A stretch of 64,000 bases of DNA from Oscillospiraceae bacterium (GTDB taxonomy: Bacteria; Bacillota; Clostridia; Oscillospirales; Ruminococcaceae), in the NCBI GenBank assembly GCA_017438745.1, contig JAFRUS010000103.1:1-64000 (forward strand), read 5' to 3'. The notes beneath the pieces are model-generated. The model was given only the letters and a program-made list of their open reading frames with translations, was not told the origin of the DNA and searched no databases. Of the stretch, positions 18,075 through 27,339 are shown piece after piece. A program made the position numbers and the translations under genes. Within the stretch, counting starts at the first letter, position 1, and each line of letters opens with the position of its first letter.

Positions 18075-20483
18075 ATGAAGAGAGGTTTATCATTAATAAC
18101 TTCTTTAATGATGACTGCTTCTGTATTTGGTGGAGCTGCTTCACAGGCTATAGGTTCTAACGCTATAGCAATAGTATCAGCAGCTGAAGCAAAACCGGTA
18201 ATGAACATCGGCGATGCGGTTTATGCCGGAACAACTAAGGTGCCGGTAGGAACTAAAAAAGTAAGCATTCCTGTAAAGGTAACTTCAACAGATCTTCTTG
18301 CTATGACAGTTAAGGTTGAAGTAAAGGCTGATAAAGCAGGTGCTGCTGATCCGGTTATCACAGGTTTCAGTGAAGAATTAGCTTCAGTTACACCAGACGA
18401 AGTTGCGTCAAACGCAAGAAGTTTTATATGGACAAGCGGCGATGGAATTAAAGCTCCAGAGCTTAAGGACACCGTTATTGCAAATGTTGAAATCACACTT
18501 CCTGATGATGCAAAGGAAGATTCAACATATACACTCACAGTAAAGTCGATCGACCCTTCAGATCTTGCAAAGACAGAAGGATATGCTTTCGACGAAAAGT
18601 CTGATCTTACAGAAAAGATCGCTTTTGGTTCTCTGACTGCTGAGGACTACACACTCAAGTTTGCTGAAGGTGCAGACGGCAAGTGGACAGAAGCTGAAAC
18701 AATCAAGGTTAAGGCTGGTGACGTAGTTCCTGTTGGTCTCGAGATCCAGTGTCCATCAAACGCACTTGGTGCTATCGTATTCGGCTATGAACTCACAGAA
18801 AAGGCTGAGATCAAGAGCTTCGAAAAGGGTAAAATCGGTGAAGTTGATGCCGGTGAAGATACAAATCTCAAGGCAGTTTGGACAATTCCTGGTGAATTCA
18901 AGGGTTACACATTCAAGGAAGAGACACATCTCTATACTATTAATGTAGCAATTCCTGAAGATGCTAAGGATGGGGACAAGTTCACACTTTCAATGAAGAG
19001 TGAAGATACTTCAACAGCTGACAAAGTATCTATCAGTCCTGTAAAGCTTCCTGCGGTTGACCTCGTTGTAGGCGATACTACAGTAGTAGACGAGTCACTT
19101 GATCTTACAATCGATACTATTAAGGTTGACATTGTTGATGATAACAGAACATTTGAACTTCCTGTATATGCTAAGAGCGGTAACGCTACAGCAATCGTAG
19201 CTTCTTTCGAAGCTCAGAAGGGTGCTAAGATCACAGGCATTAAAGAAGCCGCAGTTCCAGGTGATGTTCTTGCCGCTGAAGACAAGCCAATGGCAACATG
19301 GAACAATGAATTCAAGGGTAAGGTAGCCGATTATGCATTCGGTGAAGAAAATACAAAGCTCTTCCTCCTTACAGTTGAACTTCCGGCAGAAATCACAGAA
19401 ACTGAATACCCAGTTGTATTCAAGGATGTAGACATTTCAGATGCTGCAAAGAATACAGTAAAGCCTGTTCTCGTAAACGGTGCTATTGTTATTAACTCTT
19501 TAACAACAACAGAAGCTGAAACAACACCAGTTTCAACAGAAGCTGAAACAACACCAGTTTCAACAGAAGCTGAGACAACACCAGTTTCAACAGAAGCTGA
19601 AACAACACCAGTTTCAACAGTAGCTGAAACAACACCAGTTTCAACAGCATCTGAAACAACAGCTCCAGTTACAACAGCAATAACAACAACTACTACAGAA
19701 GTTACAACACTTGGTGAAATTAAGATTGAAATTCCTGAAGATGTATTTGATGGCCTTTTAACTGTTATTGATCCACAGGTATTCCCTGAAGATTACAAGC
19801 CGGAATTCTACTATGAACATGAAAAGGAATTCAATAAGCTCGCTGATGACTTTAGTGCTTCGGTAAAGGTTGATGTTGATGTTCAGGGTACAGATGGTAA
19901 GACAACTTCAACAGAATTCAACTTCAAGCTTACAAAGGATAATGTAATTCTTCCTACATCTGAAGAAACAAATCCTGGTAAGGTATATGATGGAACAAAG
20001 TTTAAGTATGATGTTCCTGTTCAGATTACAATCGATAACTTCAAGCCAGAAGATATAATAGGTGCTGACGGCAAGCCGCTTGATGCTGAAGTTGCTCAGA
20101 AATTTATCGATGAATTAAAGGCTAAGAACATAACAGTTGATATGCCGGTTATGATCGGTCTCCTTGGTGACTTCGATCTTAGCCATAGCGTAGTTCAGAC
20201 AGACGCAACATTCATCCTCAGAGAACAGCTTGCTACTCAGGTTGAAGGTAAGTCCATTATTGAGGACACAATCCTTGCTGATAATGAAGCTGCTAAGACT
20301 GAACTTGGTAAGTACACTGTAGACTTTGCTAAGTTCCTCGGTGATACCGATATGGACGGCGAAGGCAAGCAGGTTGACGCTACATTCATTCTCCGTGCGG
20401 TTCTCGAAAGAGACGTGTCAGGAGCAACTGACAAGAAGAGAGTTTCAGAAGAAATCTGGAAGAGCGTAGGCGTTTTTAAGTAA
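18075..20483 (+). CDS. Scaffoldin-like protein: three cohesin-like modules, Thr linker, X-module and dockerin
   Basis: The 802-residue secreted protein has a signal peptide (to about 40) and three beta-rich modules of ~140 residues (about 42-195, 205-345, 350-475). Each ends in a cohesin-like pattern such as ANVEITLPDDAKEDSTYTL. A Thr/Pro repeat linker (476-545), a beta-rich module (about 555-690) and a C-terminal dockerin follow, with two copies of QTDATFILR or QVDATFILR. The layout recalls the X-module/dockerin ends of ScaB and CttA, which bind ScaE. Whether the modules are true cohesins or carbohydrate-binding domains as in CttA is not clear. ATG 18075 follows AAAGGAT; an ATG 14 codons earlier has no site. 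Confidence 0.75.
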   Translation: MKRGLSLITSLMMTASVFGGAASQAIGSNAIAIVSAAEAKPVMNIGDAVYAGTTKVPVGTKKVSIPVKVTSTDLLAMTVKVEVKADKAGAADPVITGFSEELASVTPDEVASNARSFIWTSGDGIKAPELKDTVIANVEITLPDDAKEDSTYTLTVKSIDPSDLAKTEGYAFDEKSDLTEKIAFGSLTAEDYTLKFAEGADGKWTEAETIKVKAGDVVPVGLEIQCPSNALGAIVFGYELTEKAEIKSFEKGKIGEVDAGEDTNLKAVWTIPGEFKGYTFKEETHLYTINVAIPEDAKDGDKFTLSMKSEDTSTADKVSISPVKLPAVDLVVGDTTVVDESLDLTIDTIKVDIVDDNRTFELPVYAKSGNATAIVASFEAQKGAKITGIKEAAVPGDVLAAEDKPMATWNNEFKGKVADYAFGEENTKLFLLTVELPAEITETEYPVVFKDVDISDAAKNTVKPVLVNGAIVINSLTTTEAETTPVSTEAETTPVSTEAETTPVSTEAETTPVSTVAETTPVSTASETTAPVTTAITTTTTEVTTLGEIKIEIPEDVFDGLLTVIDPQVFPEDYKPEFYYEHEKEFNKLADDFSASVKVDVDVQGTDGKTTSTEFNFKLTKDNVILPTSEETNPGKVYDGTKFKYDVPVQITIDNFKPEDIIGADGKPLDAEVAQKFIDELKAKNITVDMPVMIGLLGDFDLSHSVVQTDATFILREQLATQVEGKSIIEDTILADNEAAKTELGKYTVDFAKFLGDTDMDGEGKQVDATFILRAVLERDVSGATDKKRVSEEIWKSVGVFK
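19510..19670 (+). repeat. 27-base minisatellite coding a Thr/Pro linker
   Basis: Six copies of a 27-base unit coding TEAETTPVS run in phase with the frame; the first four are nearly identical and the last two have drifted (VAETTPVST, ASETTAPVT). The linker length is likely to vary between strains by slippage or recombination. Confidence 0.85.
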
Positions 20484-20509
20484 TTATTTTCTGATAGTTA
20501 AGCATTCAT

Positions 20510-20537
20510 CACAGATCTTGGGTTTCTGAGATCTGTG
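20510..20537 (+). terminator. Hairpin between scaffoldin genes
   Basis: CACAGATCT pairs with AGATCTGTG around a 10-base loop in the 180-base gap before the ScaE-like gene. No T run follows, so termination is doubtful and partial attenuation or mRNA protection is possible. Confidence 0.45.
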
Positions 20538-20663
20538 AGAATGTCAGCTATATAGCGTGTGACATACGCGGGTGATCAGTTTCTGGTCATCAAGCTCCAT
20601 ATTCCAGGAGTTAAAATGTCAAAAATGAATTTTTAGGAATATATTGAAAGGAATTAAATTGTT

Positions 20664-21476
20664 ATGAAGAATGTTTTTAAGAAAACAGTAGCACTCGTAT
20701 CAGCTATGTCATTAATGGCTGTTGGTACAGCAGTAAGTGTTTCAGCATCAGCTGAAAAGCCAGAACTCGAACTCGAAGCAGCAGGTCTTACAAAGACAGA
20801 CGCTACAGATTACAACACATACGTTGTAAACCCTGGTGATACAGTATCTGTACAGGTTGCTGTATTAAACTCAGTAGGCGCTAAGTACGATACAATCCAG
20901 TTCAGACACACACTTGGCGGCGTTAAGCTTACAAAGGTTTCTAAGGAAGTAAACAAGGCTCAGACAGAAGAATTCGTACAGATCAACCAGTCATATGCTG
21001 AAGAACTTGAAGTTGATGAAGAAGATATGACAATCTGCACATACACAATCCAGATCCCTGAAGAGGGCGGCGAATTCATCATGGATTGGGCTGATACAAA
21101 GGATTATGAATTCAACCTCATCAATACACACGTTGACAGCAAGAACAGCATGCCTTACACAACAAAGGGTGCTAAGTTCATCGCAGCTGCAGCAACAACA
21201 GTTACAACACCAGTTGAAACAACAATTGCTACAACAACAACTGAGGAAACAACAACTGAAGAAACAACAACAGTAACAACAGTTGAAACAACAACAGAAG
21301 CAACAACAGAAGCTACAACAACAATTGCAACAACAACTGAAGGCACAACAGTTTCTGTATCTAAGGTTGGTTCATCACCTGCAACAGGCAGCAGCAGCAA
21401 CGGCGTAGCAGCTCTCGCAGTTACAATGGTAGCAGCAGCTGGCGCAGCAATTGCTCTTAAGAAGAAGAAGGACTAA
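20664..21476 (+). CDS. Wall-anchored cohesin-like protein (ScaE-like)
   Basis: The 270-residue protein has a signal peptide (1-30) and one beta-rich cohesin-like module (about 35-172, beginning YVVNPGDTVSVQVAV). A Thr-rich wall-spanning stretch (175-235) and a C-terminal sorting signal follow: SPATG, a hydrophobic helix, then KKKKD. In R. flavefaciens ScaE is the single-cohesin protein that sortase attaches to the wall and that receives ScaB and CttA dockerins; position in the cluster, size and anchor fit. The motif is SPxTG, not LPxTG. Here it lies fourth, before another dockerin gene, rather than last. Confidence 0.75.
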   Translation: MKNVFKKTVALVSAMSLMAVGTAVSVSASAEKPELELEAAGLTKTDATDYNTYVVNPGDTVSVQVAVLNSVGAKYDTIQFRHTLGGVKLTKVSKEVNKAQTEEFVQINQSYAEELEVDEEDMTICTYTIQIPEEGGEFIMDWADTKDYEFNLINTHVDSKNSMPYTTKGAKFIAAAATTVTTPVETTIATTTTEETTTEETTTVTTVETTTEATTEATTTIATTTEGTTVSVSKVGSSPATGSSSNGVAALAVTMVAAAGAAIALKKKKD

Positions 21477-21515
21477 TTAACTGTTAGTTTTTCTATAAAC
21501 TTACTTTTGAATATT

Positions 21516-21546
21516 AAATCCTCCTGGTGACAGGAGGATTTAATTA
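21516..21546 (+). terminator. Terminator after ScaE-like gene
   Basis: AAATCCTCCTG pairs perfectly with CAGGAGGATTT around GTGA, followed by AATT. A compact hairpin with a modest T tail. Confidence 0.75.
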
Positions 21547-21602
21547 TAATTTATTCAGCGAAGAAAACGCGATGAAAAATTTTGTTAGAAAAGAGGATTA
21601 AT

Positions 21603-22877
21603 ATGAAAAAAGTAATTTCAGTAGCTACAACAGCAGCTATGACTTTATCTATGCTCTCTGTTCCTGCAATGATCTGCTCAGCAGCAGAAGATGTTACATC
21701 TGCACCTGCTGCCAGCTTTGTAGTTAAAGATCAGTCTATCACAAAGGGCCTCACAACATTTACAGTTCCTGTATCTGTATCAAAGAGCACAACAATCACA
21801 TCTGCTGAATTCAAGCTCAGCACAAGAATTCAGTTCGGCGGTTCATACAAGGCTGTAGTTGACAGTGTTGAATCAAAGGTTGAAGGCCTCACAGCTACAT
21901 TAAAGGACAATACAGTAACTCTTACTGGTTCTGCTGATGTTAAGAAGGGTCAGACTCTTCTCAACGTATCAGTTAAGATTTTCGACAAAAATGGTAATGC
22001 TGCTTCAGCTATCCCTGAAAATACATCATTTGTACTTAACATGGACAGCGCTAAGATCGGCGATACAGCTGCTACAGCTGAAGAAAATGCAAATGCTTCT
22101 GTAGTACTTTTCGTTGAATCTGCAACAAAGAGTGCAGACGCTGCTTTCACACTCGGTTCAGTTAACACAACAACAAAGACAGACGTTAAGGTTCCTGTAA
22201 CACTTAGCGGTTCTTACGCTTCAGTTAACACAAGATTCCGTGCTACAAACGGCGCTAAGATCAAGAGCATCGATATCAAGAACAGTGCTTTTGATTTAAC
22301 AGAAGACGGACAGGGTCTCTTACTTGCTACACTTCCAAAGTCAGGTGAAACAGAGCTCAAGGATACTAAGTTTGATAACGAAGTAATCGCTGAGCTCACA
22401 GTTGAACTCCCTGAAGACGCTGTTTCAGGTCAGTCATTCCAGATCGCTGCTAAGTTCTTTGACGGCAGCGCTGCTTCAATGGCAGCTGTAAGCCCAAGCA
22501 AGATCGAAGCTTCTGACATCATCTATGTTAAGAAGGGCGATACAAACCTCAGCAACAACATCGAACAGGTTGACGCTACATACATCCTCAGAGAAGCTCT
22601 TGAACTTGATATCAACAAGAAGACTCTCTTACCAAGCCTCTGGGAACAGGACAAGGTATTAACAGAGAATGAAGAAGTAGCAGCTACAGTTGATGCAGTT
22701 GGTATTGAAAAGCTCACAGCAGCTGTTCAGTATGCAATTGACTCAAATGCAGATGAAAAGGTTAACCCTGCTGACGCTACATACATCCTCAGATACCTCC
22801 TCGACAAGGCAGCTGCTGGTAAGGATGTAGACTTCGGTTCATTTGATGCTTACGTTGAAAAGCTCAACACAAAGTAA
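21603..22877 (+). CDS. Secreted dockerin protein with two cohesin-like/beta modules
   Basis: The 424-residue protein has a signal peptide (1-29, ending SAAE). Two beta-rich modules follow (about 35-170 and 175-305), each with paired patterns such as FTVPVSVSKSTTITSAEFKLS and VAELTVELPEDAVSGQSFQI. A C-terminal dockerin (about 311-424) has two DATYILR units split by an insert of about 60 residues. The same dockerin type is seen at 18075 and 25521. The second module and lack of a wall signal suggest a CttA-like role (cellulose-binding protein docked on ScaE) or a scaffoldin. ATG 21603 follows AGAGGATT. Confidence 0.72.
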   Translation: MKKVISVATTAAMTLSMLSVPAMICSAAEDVTSAPAASFVVKDQSITKGLTTFTVPVSVSKSTTITSAEFKLSTRIQFGGSYKAVVDSVESKVEGLTATLKDNTVTLTGSADVKKGQTLLNVSVKIFDKNGNAASAIPENTSFVLNMDSAKIGDTAATAEENANASVVLFVESATKSADAAFTLGSVNTTTKTDVKVPVTLSGSYASVNTRFRATNGAKIKSIDIKNSAFDLTEDGQGLLLATLPKSGETELKDTKFDNEVIAELTVELPEDAVSGQSFQIAAKFFDGSAASMAAVSPSKIEASDIIYVKKGDTNLSNNIEQVDATYILREALELDINKKTLLPSLWEQDKVLTENEEVAATVDAVGIEKLTAAVQYAIDSNADEKVNPADATYILRYLLDKAAAGKDVDFGSFDAYVEKLNTK

Positions 22878-22912
22878 TTTAACGAAAGTTATATATACTT
22901 GTTAAACCACCG

Positions 22913-22946
22913 GATCCCTGTGTGAATTTCACGCAGGGATCTTTTT
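22913..22946 (+). terminator. Terminator after the fifth scaffoldin-cluster gene
   Basis: GATCCCTGTGTGAA pairs with TTCACGCAGGGATC (one G-T pair), then TTTTT. Strong terminator. Confidence 0.9.
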
Positions 22947-22951
22947 ATGTC

Positions 22952-22980
22952 TTGACGTTAGTGGGATAATACTGTATAAT
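22952..22980 (+). promoter_or_regulatory. Promoter of the polytopic membrane protein gene
   Basis: TTGACG at 22952-22957 and TATAAT at 22975-22980 with a 17-base spacer; the ATG follows 36 bases later. So this gene is transcribed separately from the scaffoldins. Confidence 0.75.
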
Positions 22981-23016
22981 TATCTATGTCTGATAAAAAA
23001 CAGAAGAAGGTAATTT

Positions 23017-25371
23017 ATGAACACAGTTTTATTTTTTATTAGTATAATTGTTTCTATAGCAGTATTCTATCTTTCCTATAAAAATGTTTCTGAGAACAGT
23101 TCTGACCGCTTTAAAAGGATGCTTCCGCTCGGCCTTTCCAGCGGAGTCATCCTTCTGTGCATTCTCGGAGTAATGAAAGTTTTTGATCCTGGTCAGTTTT
23201 CAGATGCATGGACGTTTTCAGCATTTGCCTGTGCGCTTTCATGTTTTATATCGTATCTTGATCCTCAGAAATTCGGCAGGGAACAGAAGTTTCTTCTGAA
23301 AACCATTGCTGTTGCTGCGCTGCTTGAACTTACACTTTTCAATATTCCATCATACAGGACATGGGTGGGAAACTATCCGGTAAAGGAAGTGGAGTGTTCG
23401 GATTTTGAAATGCGTGAAAACGGATTTCTTGAAGATGGTTCAGTATTTATAGAACCTAAAGAAGAGTTTTCGGGCCTTATTTCAGATTTAAATATTCCTG
23501 TCTGCACTGTGTTTGCAGATATATCATATTATGATGAAAAGATCCAGCATATTGAGATATCCCTTGATACAAAGGATGAAACTCAGTCCAAGGAGTTTCG
23601 TGAGGACATGGTTAAGAGTTCTCTTGTTCGTGACAGGTACGGGTCTCAGTTTCTCCAGTGCGATTTGTCCGGTAAGGTAAGTCAGGTCAGACTGCGTCTT
23701 AGTTTTGATGATGGTGAACATGTTTCATTACGAAAGATAGTTTTCAATAAGCCTATACCATTCAATATCCAATATCTACGATTCATAATTATAACGCTTA
23801 TTTCCCTGTTTATATACAGTCTTACCTGTGGTGGTGTTCTGTCTGAAAAGTTTTGTGACAGACAATACCTTTGCAATACGGCAGCTCTGTTTATTACAGC
23901 CGGATGTATGGCAATTTCATTTATGATGGTAGATTACCATATGACTGATTCTACATGGACAAAACAGTTCCATCTTGAAAGCGGCAATCAGGTAACTGAG
24001 GAACTTGTTGAGGCATTCAAGAAAGGCCATGTTTATCTTGACCGTGACGTTGAGGAATTTTTAAGCGAAATAGACAACCCTTACGATGAAAACCAAAGAA
24101 ACGAGACCGGTGAGTCTTACGCATGGGATCATGTCCTGTACAAGGGTCACTACTATTCATACTACGGAATTGCTCCGGTAATACTTCTGTTCATGCCGTA
24201 CAATCTGATCACAGGTTACTACTGTCCTGATGAACTTGGTATTCTTATTTTTGCGTTCATCGCTTTTGCAGGCATAACCATGCTCTATATGTCTTTAGTC
24301 AGAAAACGCTTTTCAGAACTTCCTGCGGGTATCGTCATAGGATGCCTGTTCATTCTTCAGCTTTCAAGCGGTATCTGGTACAGTATAGGCCGTCCGGATT
24401 TTTATGAAATTGCAATTGCGGCAGGTCTTGCAAATATTTCGTGGGGCATTTACTTCCTGTTCGAGTCAGGTCTGCTTTTCGGAGAAAAGATATCTTTAAA
24501 AAAGACTGCTCTGGCATCGCTTTTCCTTGCTATAGCTGTTCTTTGCCGTCCGACGCTTGCAGTATACTGTGTAAGTGCGGCGGTTCTCATGGCGCTTTCG
24601 ATTCCTGCCGTCTCCGGCAAAAAAACAAAGTCAGACAAGCTCTTTAATGCTCAGTCTGTAAAGTATATTATGTGCGCTTATGGTCCTATGCTCCTTCTCG
24701 GCCTTGGCCAGATGGCATATAACTATGCAAGATTTGAATCTCCGTTTGACTTTGGTATACAGTATTCACTTACTATAAACGACTTTACGCGTTCCGAATT
24801 TCATACAAAATTCTCGGCGATAGCCATTTATAATTATCTTCTTAATCCTCCGGTGTTCCTTACGGAATATCCTTTTGTCAAGACAAGCTTCCAGCATCTT
24901 CACAAAACGGGTTATTTCTATGTCGATGTGCTCAATACGCTGAATACATCAGGCCTCTTCATGCTTGTTCCTCTTACCTGGTTCTATATCTTTGCCAGAA
25001 GAGCGATGAGATGTTTTCCAACCCGCGGAAAGAAGATACTGAATCTCGCCAAAGTCGTGATACCGTGTCTGATATGTCCGCTCGTGATCATTGCTTCCGT
25101 ATGGGAAAGCGGATATGCGGTAAGATATATGGGAGATTTCTCTCTTGAGATCATCATGGGTGCCTATACACTTATGTTCCTTATCTTAAGGACAACAAAG
25201 AATGAGACTATAAAGAAGCTGGTATCATACTTTGTATGCTTCTCAGTTATCTGGGTATTATATGTTGAAGGTGTACAGATCGTAAATCAGGCCTTCCGTT
25301 ATCAGGAGTATTATTATATATTTCCTGAGATCGCCTACGATCTTGAAAGTCTCATATCATTCTGGAAATAA
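23017..25371 (+). CDS. Polytopic membrane protein, GT-C glycosyltransferase candidate
   Basis: The 784-residue protein has about four N-terminal membrane helices and a soluble, probably extracytoplasmic domain (about 125-250, beta-rich). One more helix, a loop with EVEEFLSEIDNPYD-like and YAWDHVLYKGHYYSYYGI stretches (about 345-390), and then roughly eight more helices follow. The pattern of many helices with large outer loops resembles GT-C sugar transferases that use lipid-linked donors; no definite motif proves it. Its place inside the cellulosome cluster suggests a role in glycosylating the Thr-rich linkers, but this is inference. AAGAAGG lies before ATG 23017. Confidence 0.6.
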   Translation: MNTVLFFISIIVSIAVFYLSYKNVSENSSDRFKRMLPLGLSSGVILLCILGVMKVFDPGQFSDAWTFSAFACALSCFISYLDPQKFGREQKFLLKTIAVAALLELTLFNIPSYRTWVGNYPVKEVECSDFEMRENGFLEDGSVFIEPKEEFSGLISDLNIPVCTVFADISYYDEKIQHIEISLDTKDETQSKEFREDMVKSSLVRDRYGSQFLQCDLSGKVSQVRLRLSFDDGEHVSLRKIVFNKPIPFNIQYLRFIIITLISLFIYSLTCGGVLSEKFCDRQYLCNTAALFITAGCMAISFMMVDYHMTDSTWTKQFHLESGNQVTEELVEAFKKGHVYLDRDVEEFLSEIDNPYDENQRNETGESYAWDHVLYKGHYYSYYGIAPVILLFMPYNLITGYYCPDELGILIFAFIAFAGITMLYMSLVRKRFSELPAGIVIGCLFILQLSSGIWYSIGRPDFYEIAIAAGLANISWGIYFLFESGLLFGEKISLKKTALASLFLAIAVLCRPTLAVYCVSAAVLMALSIPAVSGKKTKSDKLFNAQSVKYIMCAYGPMLLLGLGQMAYNYARFESPFDFGIQYSLTINDFTRSEFHTKFSAIAIYNYLLNPPVFLTEYPFVKTSFQHLHKTGYFYVDVLNTLNTSGLFMLVPLTWFYIFARRAMRCFPTRGKKILNLAKVVIPCLICPLVIIASVWESGYAVRYMGDFSLEIIMGAYTLMFLILRTTKNETIKKLVSYFVCFSVIWVLYVEGVQIVNQAFRYQEYYYIFPEIAYDLESLISFWK

Positions 25372-25379
25372 AATTCTTC

Positions 25380-25409
25380 AGCGGTGCAGTTTTTCTGTGC
25401 CGCTTTTTG
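25380..25409 (+). terminator. Terminator after the polytopic membrane protein gene
   Basis: AGCGGTGCAG pairs with CTGTGCCGCT (one G-T pair) around TTTTT, followed by T5. Confidence 0.85.
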
Positions 25410-25447
25410 TTGTATTAAGGAAGCGCAGATTTATTAATGAAATTGAT

Positions 25448-25476
25448 TTGACTAATTGCACGAATTGTGTTATGAT
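25448..25476 (+). promoter_or_regulatory. Promoter of the last dockerin gene of the cluster
   Basis: TTGACT at 25448-25453 and TATGAT at 25471-25476, 17-base spacer, 44 bases before the ATG. Confidence 0.7.
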
Positions 25477-25520
25477 ATTTACATTAAATTATTATTTTTT
25501 ATGGTCAAGGAGGATTATAA

Positions 25521-27248
25521 ATGAAATTTTTCAGAAAAACAGCGGCAGCAGTCACAGCATTTGCTATGATCGCGTCGGCATCTTCAGTATTATTACCTGC
25601 AGCAGATCTTTTTATTACCAGCGAGGTTTCTGCAGATGAAGCAGGATCATACGGCTATGCAGCATCAGTTTCAACTGAAACATATGATGTGAACTCATTA
25701 AAGACACTTGTATATTACAAAGAGAATAATCTTTATAAAGACGATGTACCTGCTGATAATATCAGTTCACTTGAAAACAATCTGGTTGTTGAAGTCAAAG
25801 TAAACATTGACAAGAACAGCGGTTTCTATCTCGGACAGCTCAGACTTGAATTTGAAGAGGGACTTACTTTTGTAGGATGTAAGAACTATCAGAAGGACGG
25901 TAAGGCGACAGTTTCAAATTTTGAAAACATCGAAGACGGTCCTGTATCAGTCAGCGGCAGCTACAATAAGGTAGTGATCATGCTCAAGGACAAGTCAAAT
26001 GTAACAGAAACGGGCGAGCTTCTTACACTTCTTTTTGCGCTTCCTGAAAAGCCTGAAACAGGAAAGGCATACAATATCGGACTTTCTGCAAAGACAAAAT
26101 TTGTTCCATGGGATCCGGAAGGAATTGATCAGACTGTAAACCTTAAGAACGGTTCTGTAACGCTGACAGACAGCAAGACTTCTCCAACAGTAACACCTAC
26201 AACAACTCCTACAGCAGAGCCAACGGTAACACCGATAACAACTCCTACAGCAGAGCCAACAGTAACACCGACAACAACTCCTACAGCAGAGCCAACGGTA
26301 ACACCGACAACAACTCCTACAGCAGAGCCTACAGAGACACCAACAGCAGCTCCGACAGCAGAACCTACTGTTATTCCTACAACACTTCCGTCACCGGATC
26401 TCAATATGGACAGCTTGAAAAATCCTGTGAAGCTTGCGGAAGGCGCATCAATCGATATCGATGTACCTGCAGTTACTGCTGCTTCGGGAACAAAGCAGGT
26501 TGAGTTAAAGGTAAAACTCAAGGATTTTGCTCCTGAGACAGATGCTTTTGATTACGCGGCATTTGGTTTTAATCTCCCTGCAGGTTTTACAGTTGCAGAT
26601 GTGAAAAAGAGTGATAAGATTGCTTCAATGAAACAGATGGATGCTTTAACAATAGCTGCTATCGAAGCTAAAACTGATTTCAAGTCAGCGACAGGTGACT
26701 ATTATGCAATCGGCGGCATAGATGCTTCCAAGCTCGGCAAGGATGAAGAAATCCTTACTGTTGTTGTAAATGTTCCAGAAAACGCAACGGGTAAAAACGA
26801 TGTTAAAGTGGCATCTATCTTTGGTAAGTTAGTTGATAGCAAGATATCCATTATAGATAATGGAGCAGGTGGAAAGCTCTATACAGCAAACAATTCAAGC
26901 ATTACTGTAGCTGATGCAACTGTTACGACAAATATCTTAAAAGGTGACTTCAACCTCGACGGCAAGGTATCACAGACTGACGCAACATTCATGCTCAGAT
27001 ATCTCCTTGAAAGCTCAATTTCAGATAACAAGACTGAAGTTCTTTATAATCTTATACAGGACAACATTCGTGATGAGCTCAGGAATGAATCAAAGGAAAA
27101 GATATTTGAACTTGCAATGCAGGGTGCAGACGTTGACGGTACTGAAGAAGGCAAGTCGTTCAAGCAGACTGATGCAACATACGTTCTCAGAGCAGTTGTA
27201 ACAGGCAGCAAGATCGACAACGATTACTGGAAATCTTTCTTCGCTTAA
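25521..27248 (+). CDS. Secreted dockerin protein with two beta modules and Thr/Pro linker
   Basis: The 575-residue protein has a signal peptide (1-36) and a cohesin-like module (about 45-215; LRLEFEEGLTFVGCKN and SGELLTLLFALPEKPE-like strands). A Thr/Pro/Glu repeat linker (223-292), a second module (about 300-465) and a C-terminal dockerin (473-575) follow. Dockerin loops are DFNLDGKVSQTD and DVDGTEEGKSFKQTD, split by an insert, with DATFMLR and DATYVLR helices. The same split dockerin occurs in two other cluster proteins, so all three probably bind the same cohesin. AAGGAGG lies ten bases before the ATG. Confidence 0.75.
   Translation: MKFFRKTAAAVTAFAMIASASSVLLPAADLFITSEVSADEAGSYGYAASVSTETYDVNSLKTLVYYKENNLYKDDVPADNISSLENNLVVEVKVNIDKNSGFYLGQLRLEFEEGLTFVGCKNYQKDGKATVSNFENIEDGPVSVSGSYNKVVIMLKDKSNVTETGELLTLLFALPEKPETGKAYNIGLSAKTKFVPWDPEGIDQTVNLKNGSVTLTDSKTSPTVTPTTTPTAEPTVTPITTPTAEPTVTPTTTPTAEPTVTPTTTPTAEPTETPTAAPTAEPTVIPTTLPSPDLNMDSLKNPVKLAEGASIDIDVPAVTAASGTKQVELKVKLKDFAPETDAFDYAAFGFNLPAGFTVADVKKSDKIASMKQMDALTIAAIEAKTDFKSATGDYYAIGGIDASKLGKDEEILTVVVNVPENATGKNDVKVASIFGKLVDSKISIIDNGAGGKLYTANNSSITVADATVTTNILKGDFNLDGKVSQTDATFMLRYLLESSISDNKTEVLYNLIQDNIRDELRNESKEKIFELAMQGADVDGTEEGKSFKQTDATYVLRAVVTGSKIDNDYWKSFFA
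26194..26390 (+). repeat. 36-base minisatellite coding a Thr/Pro/Glu linker
   Basis: Units coding TTPTAEPTVTPT repeat about five times in frame (12 residues each), with the last ones altered to ETPTAAPTAEPT. High identity between units points to recent expansion. Confidence 0.85.
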
Positions 27249-27270
27249 AATAAACGTTTCAATGAAAACC

Positions 27271-27312
27271 AAAACGGAAGAAGAGCTATGTGCTTTTCTT
27301 CCGTTTTCTTTT
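27271..27312. terminator. Terminator between dockerin gene and ttcA
   Basis: AAAACGGAAGAA pairs with TTCTTCCGTTTT around a loop of about 15 bases, with T-rich and A-rich flanks. It can serve both converging genes. Confidence 0.85.
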
Positions 27313-27339
27313 ATCCGTATTTTTTTATGACGCCGGAGA

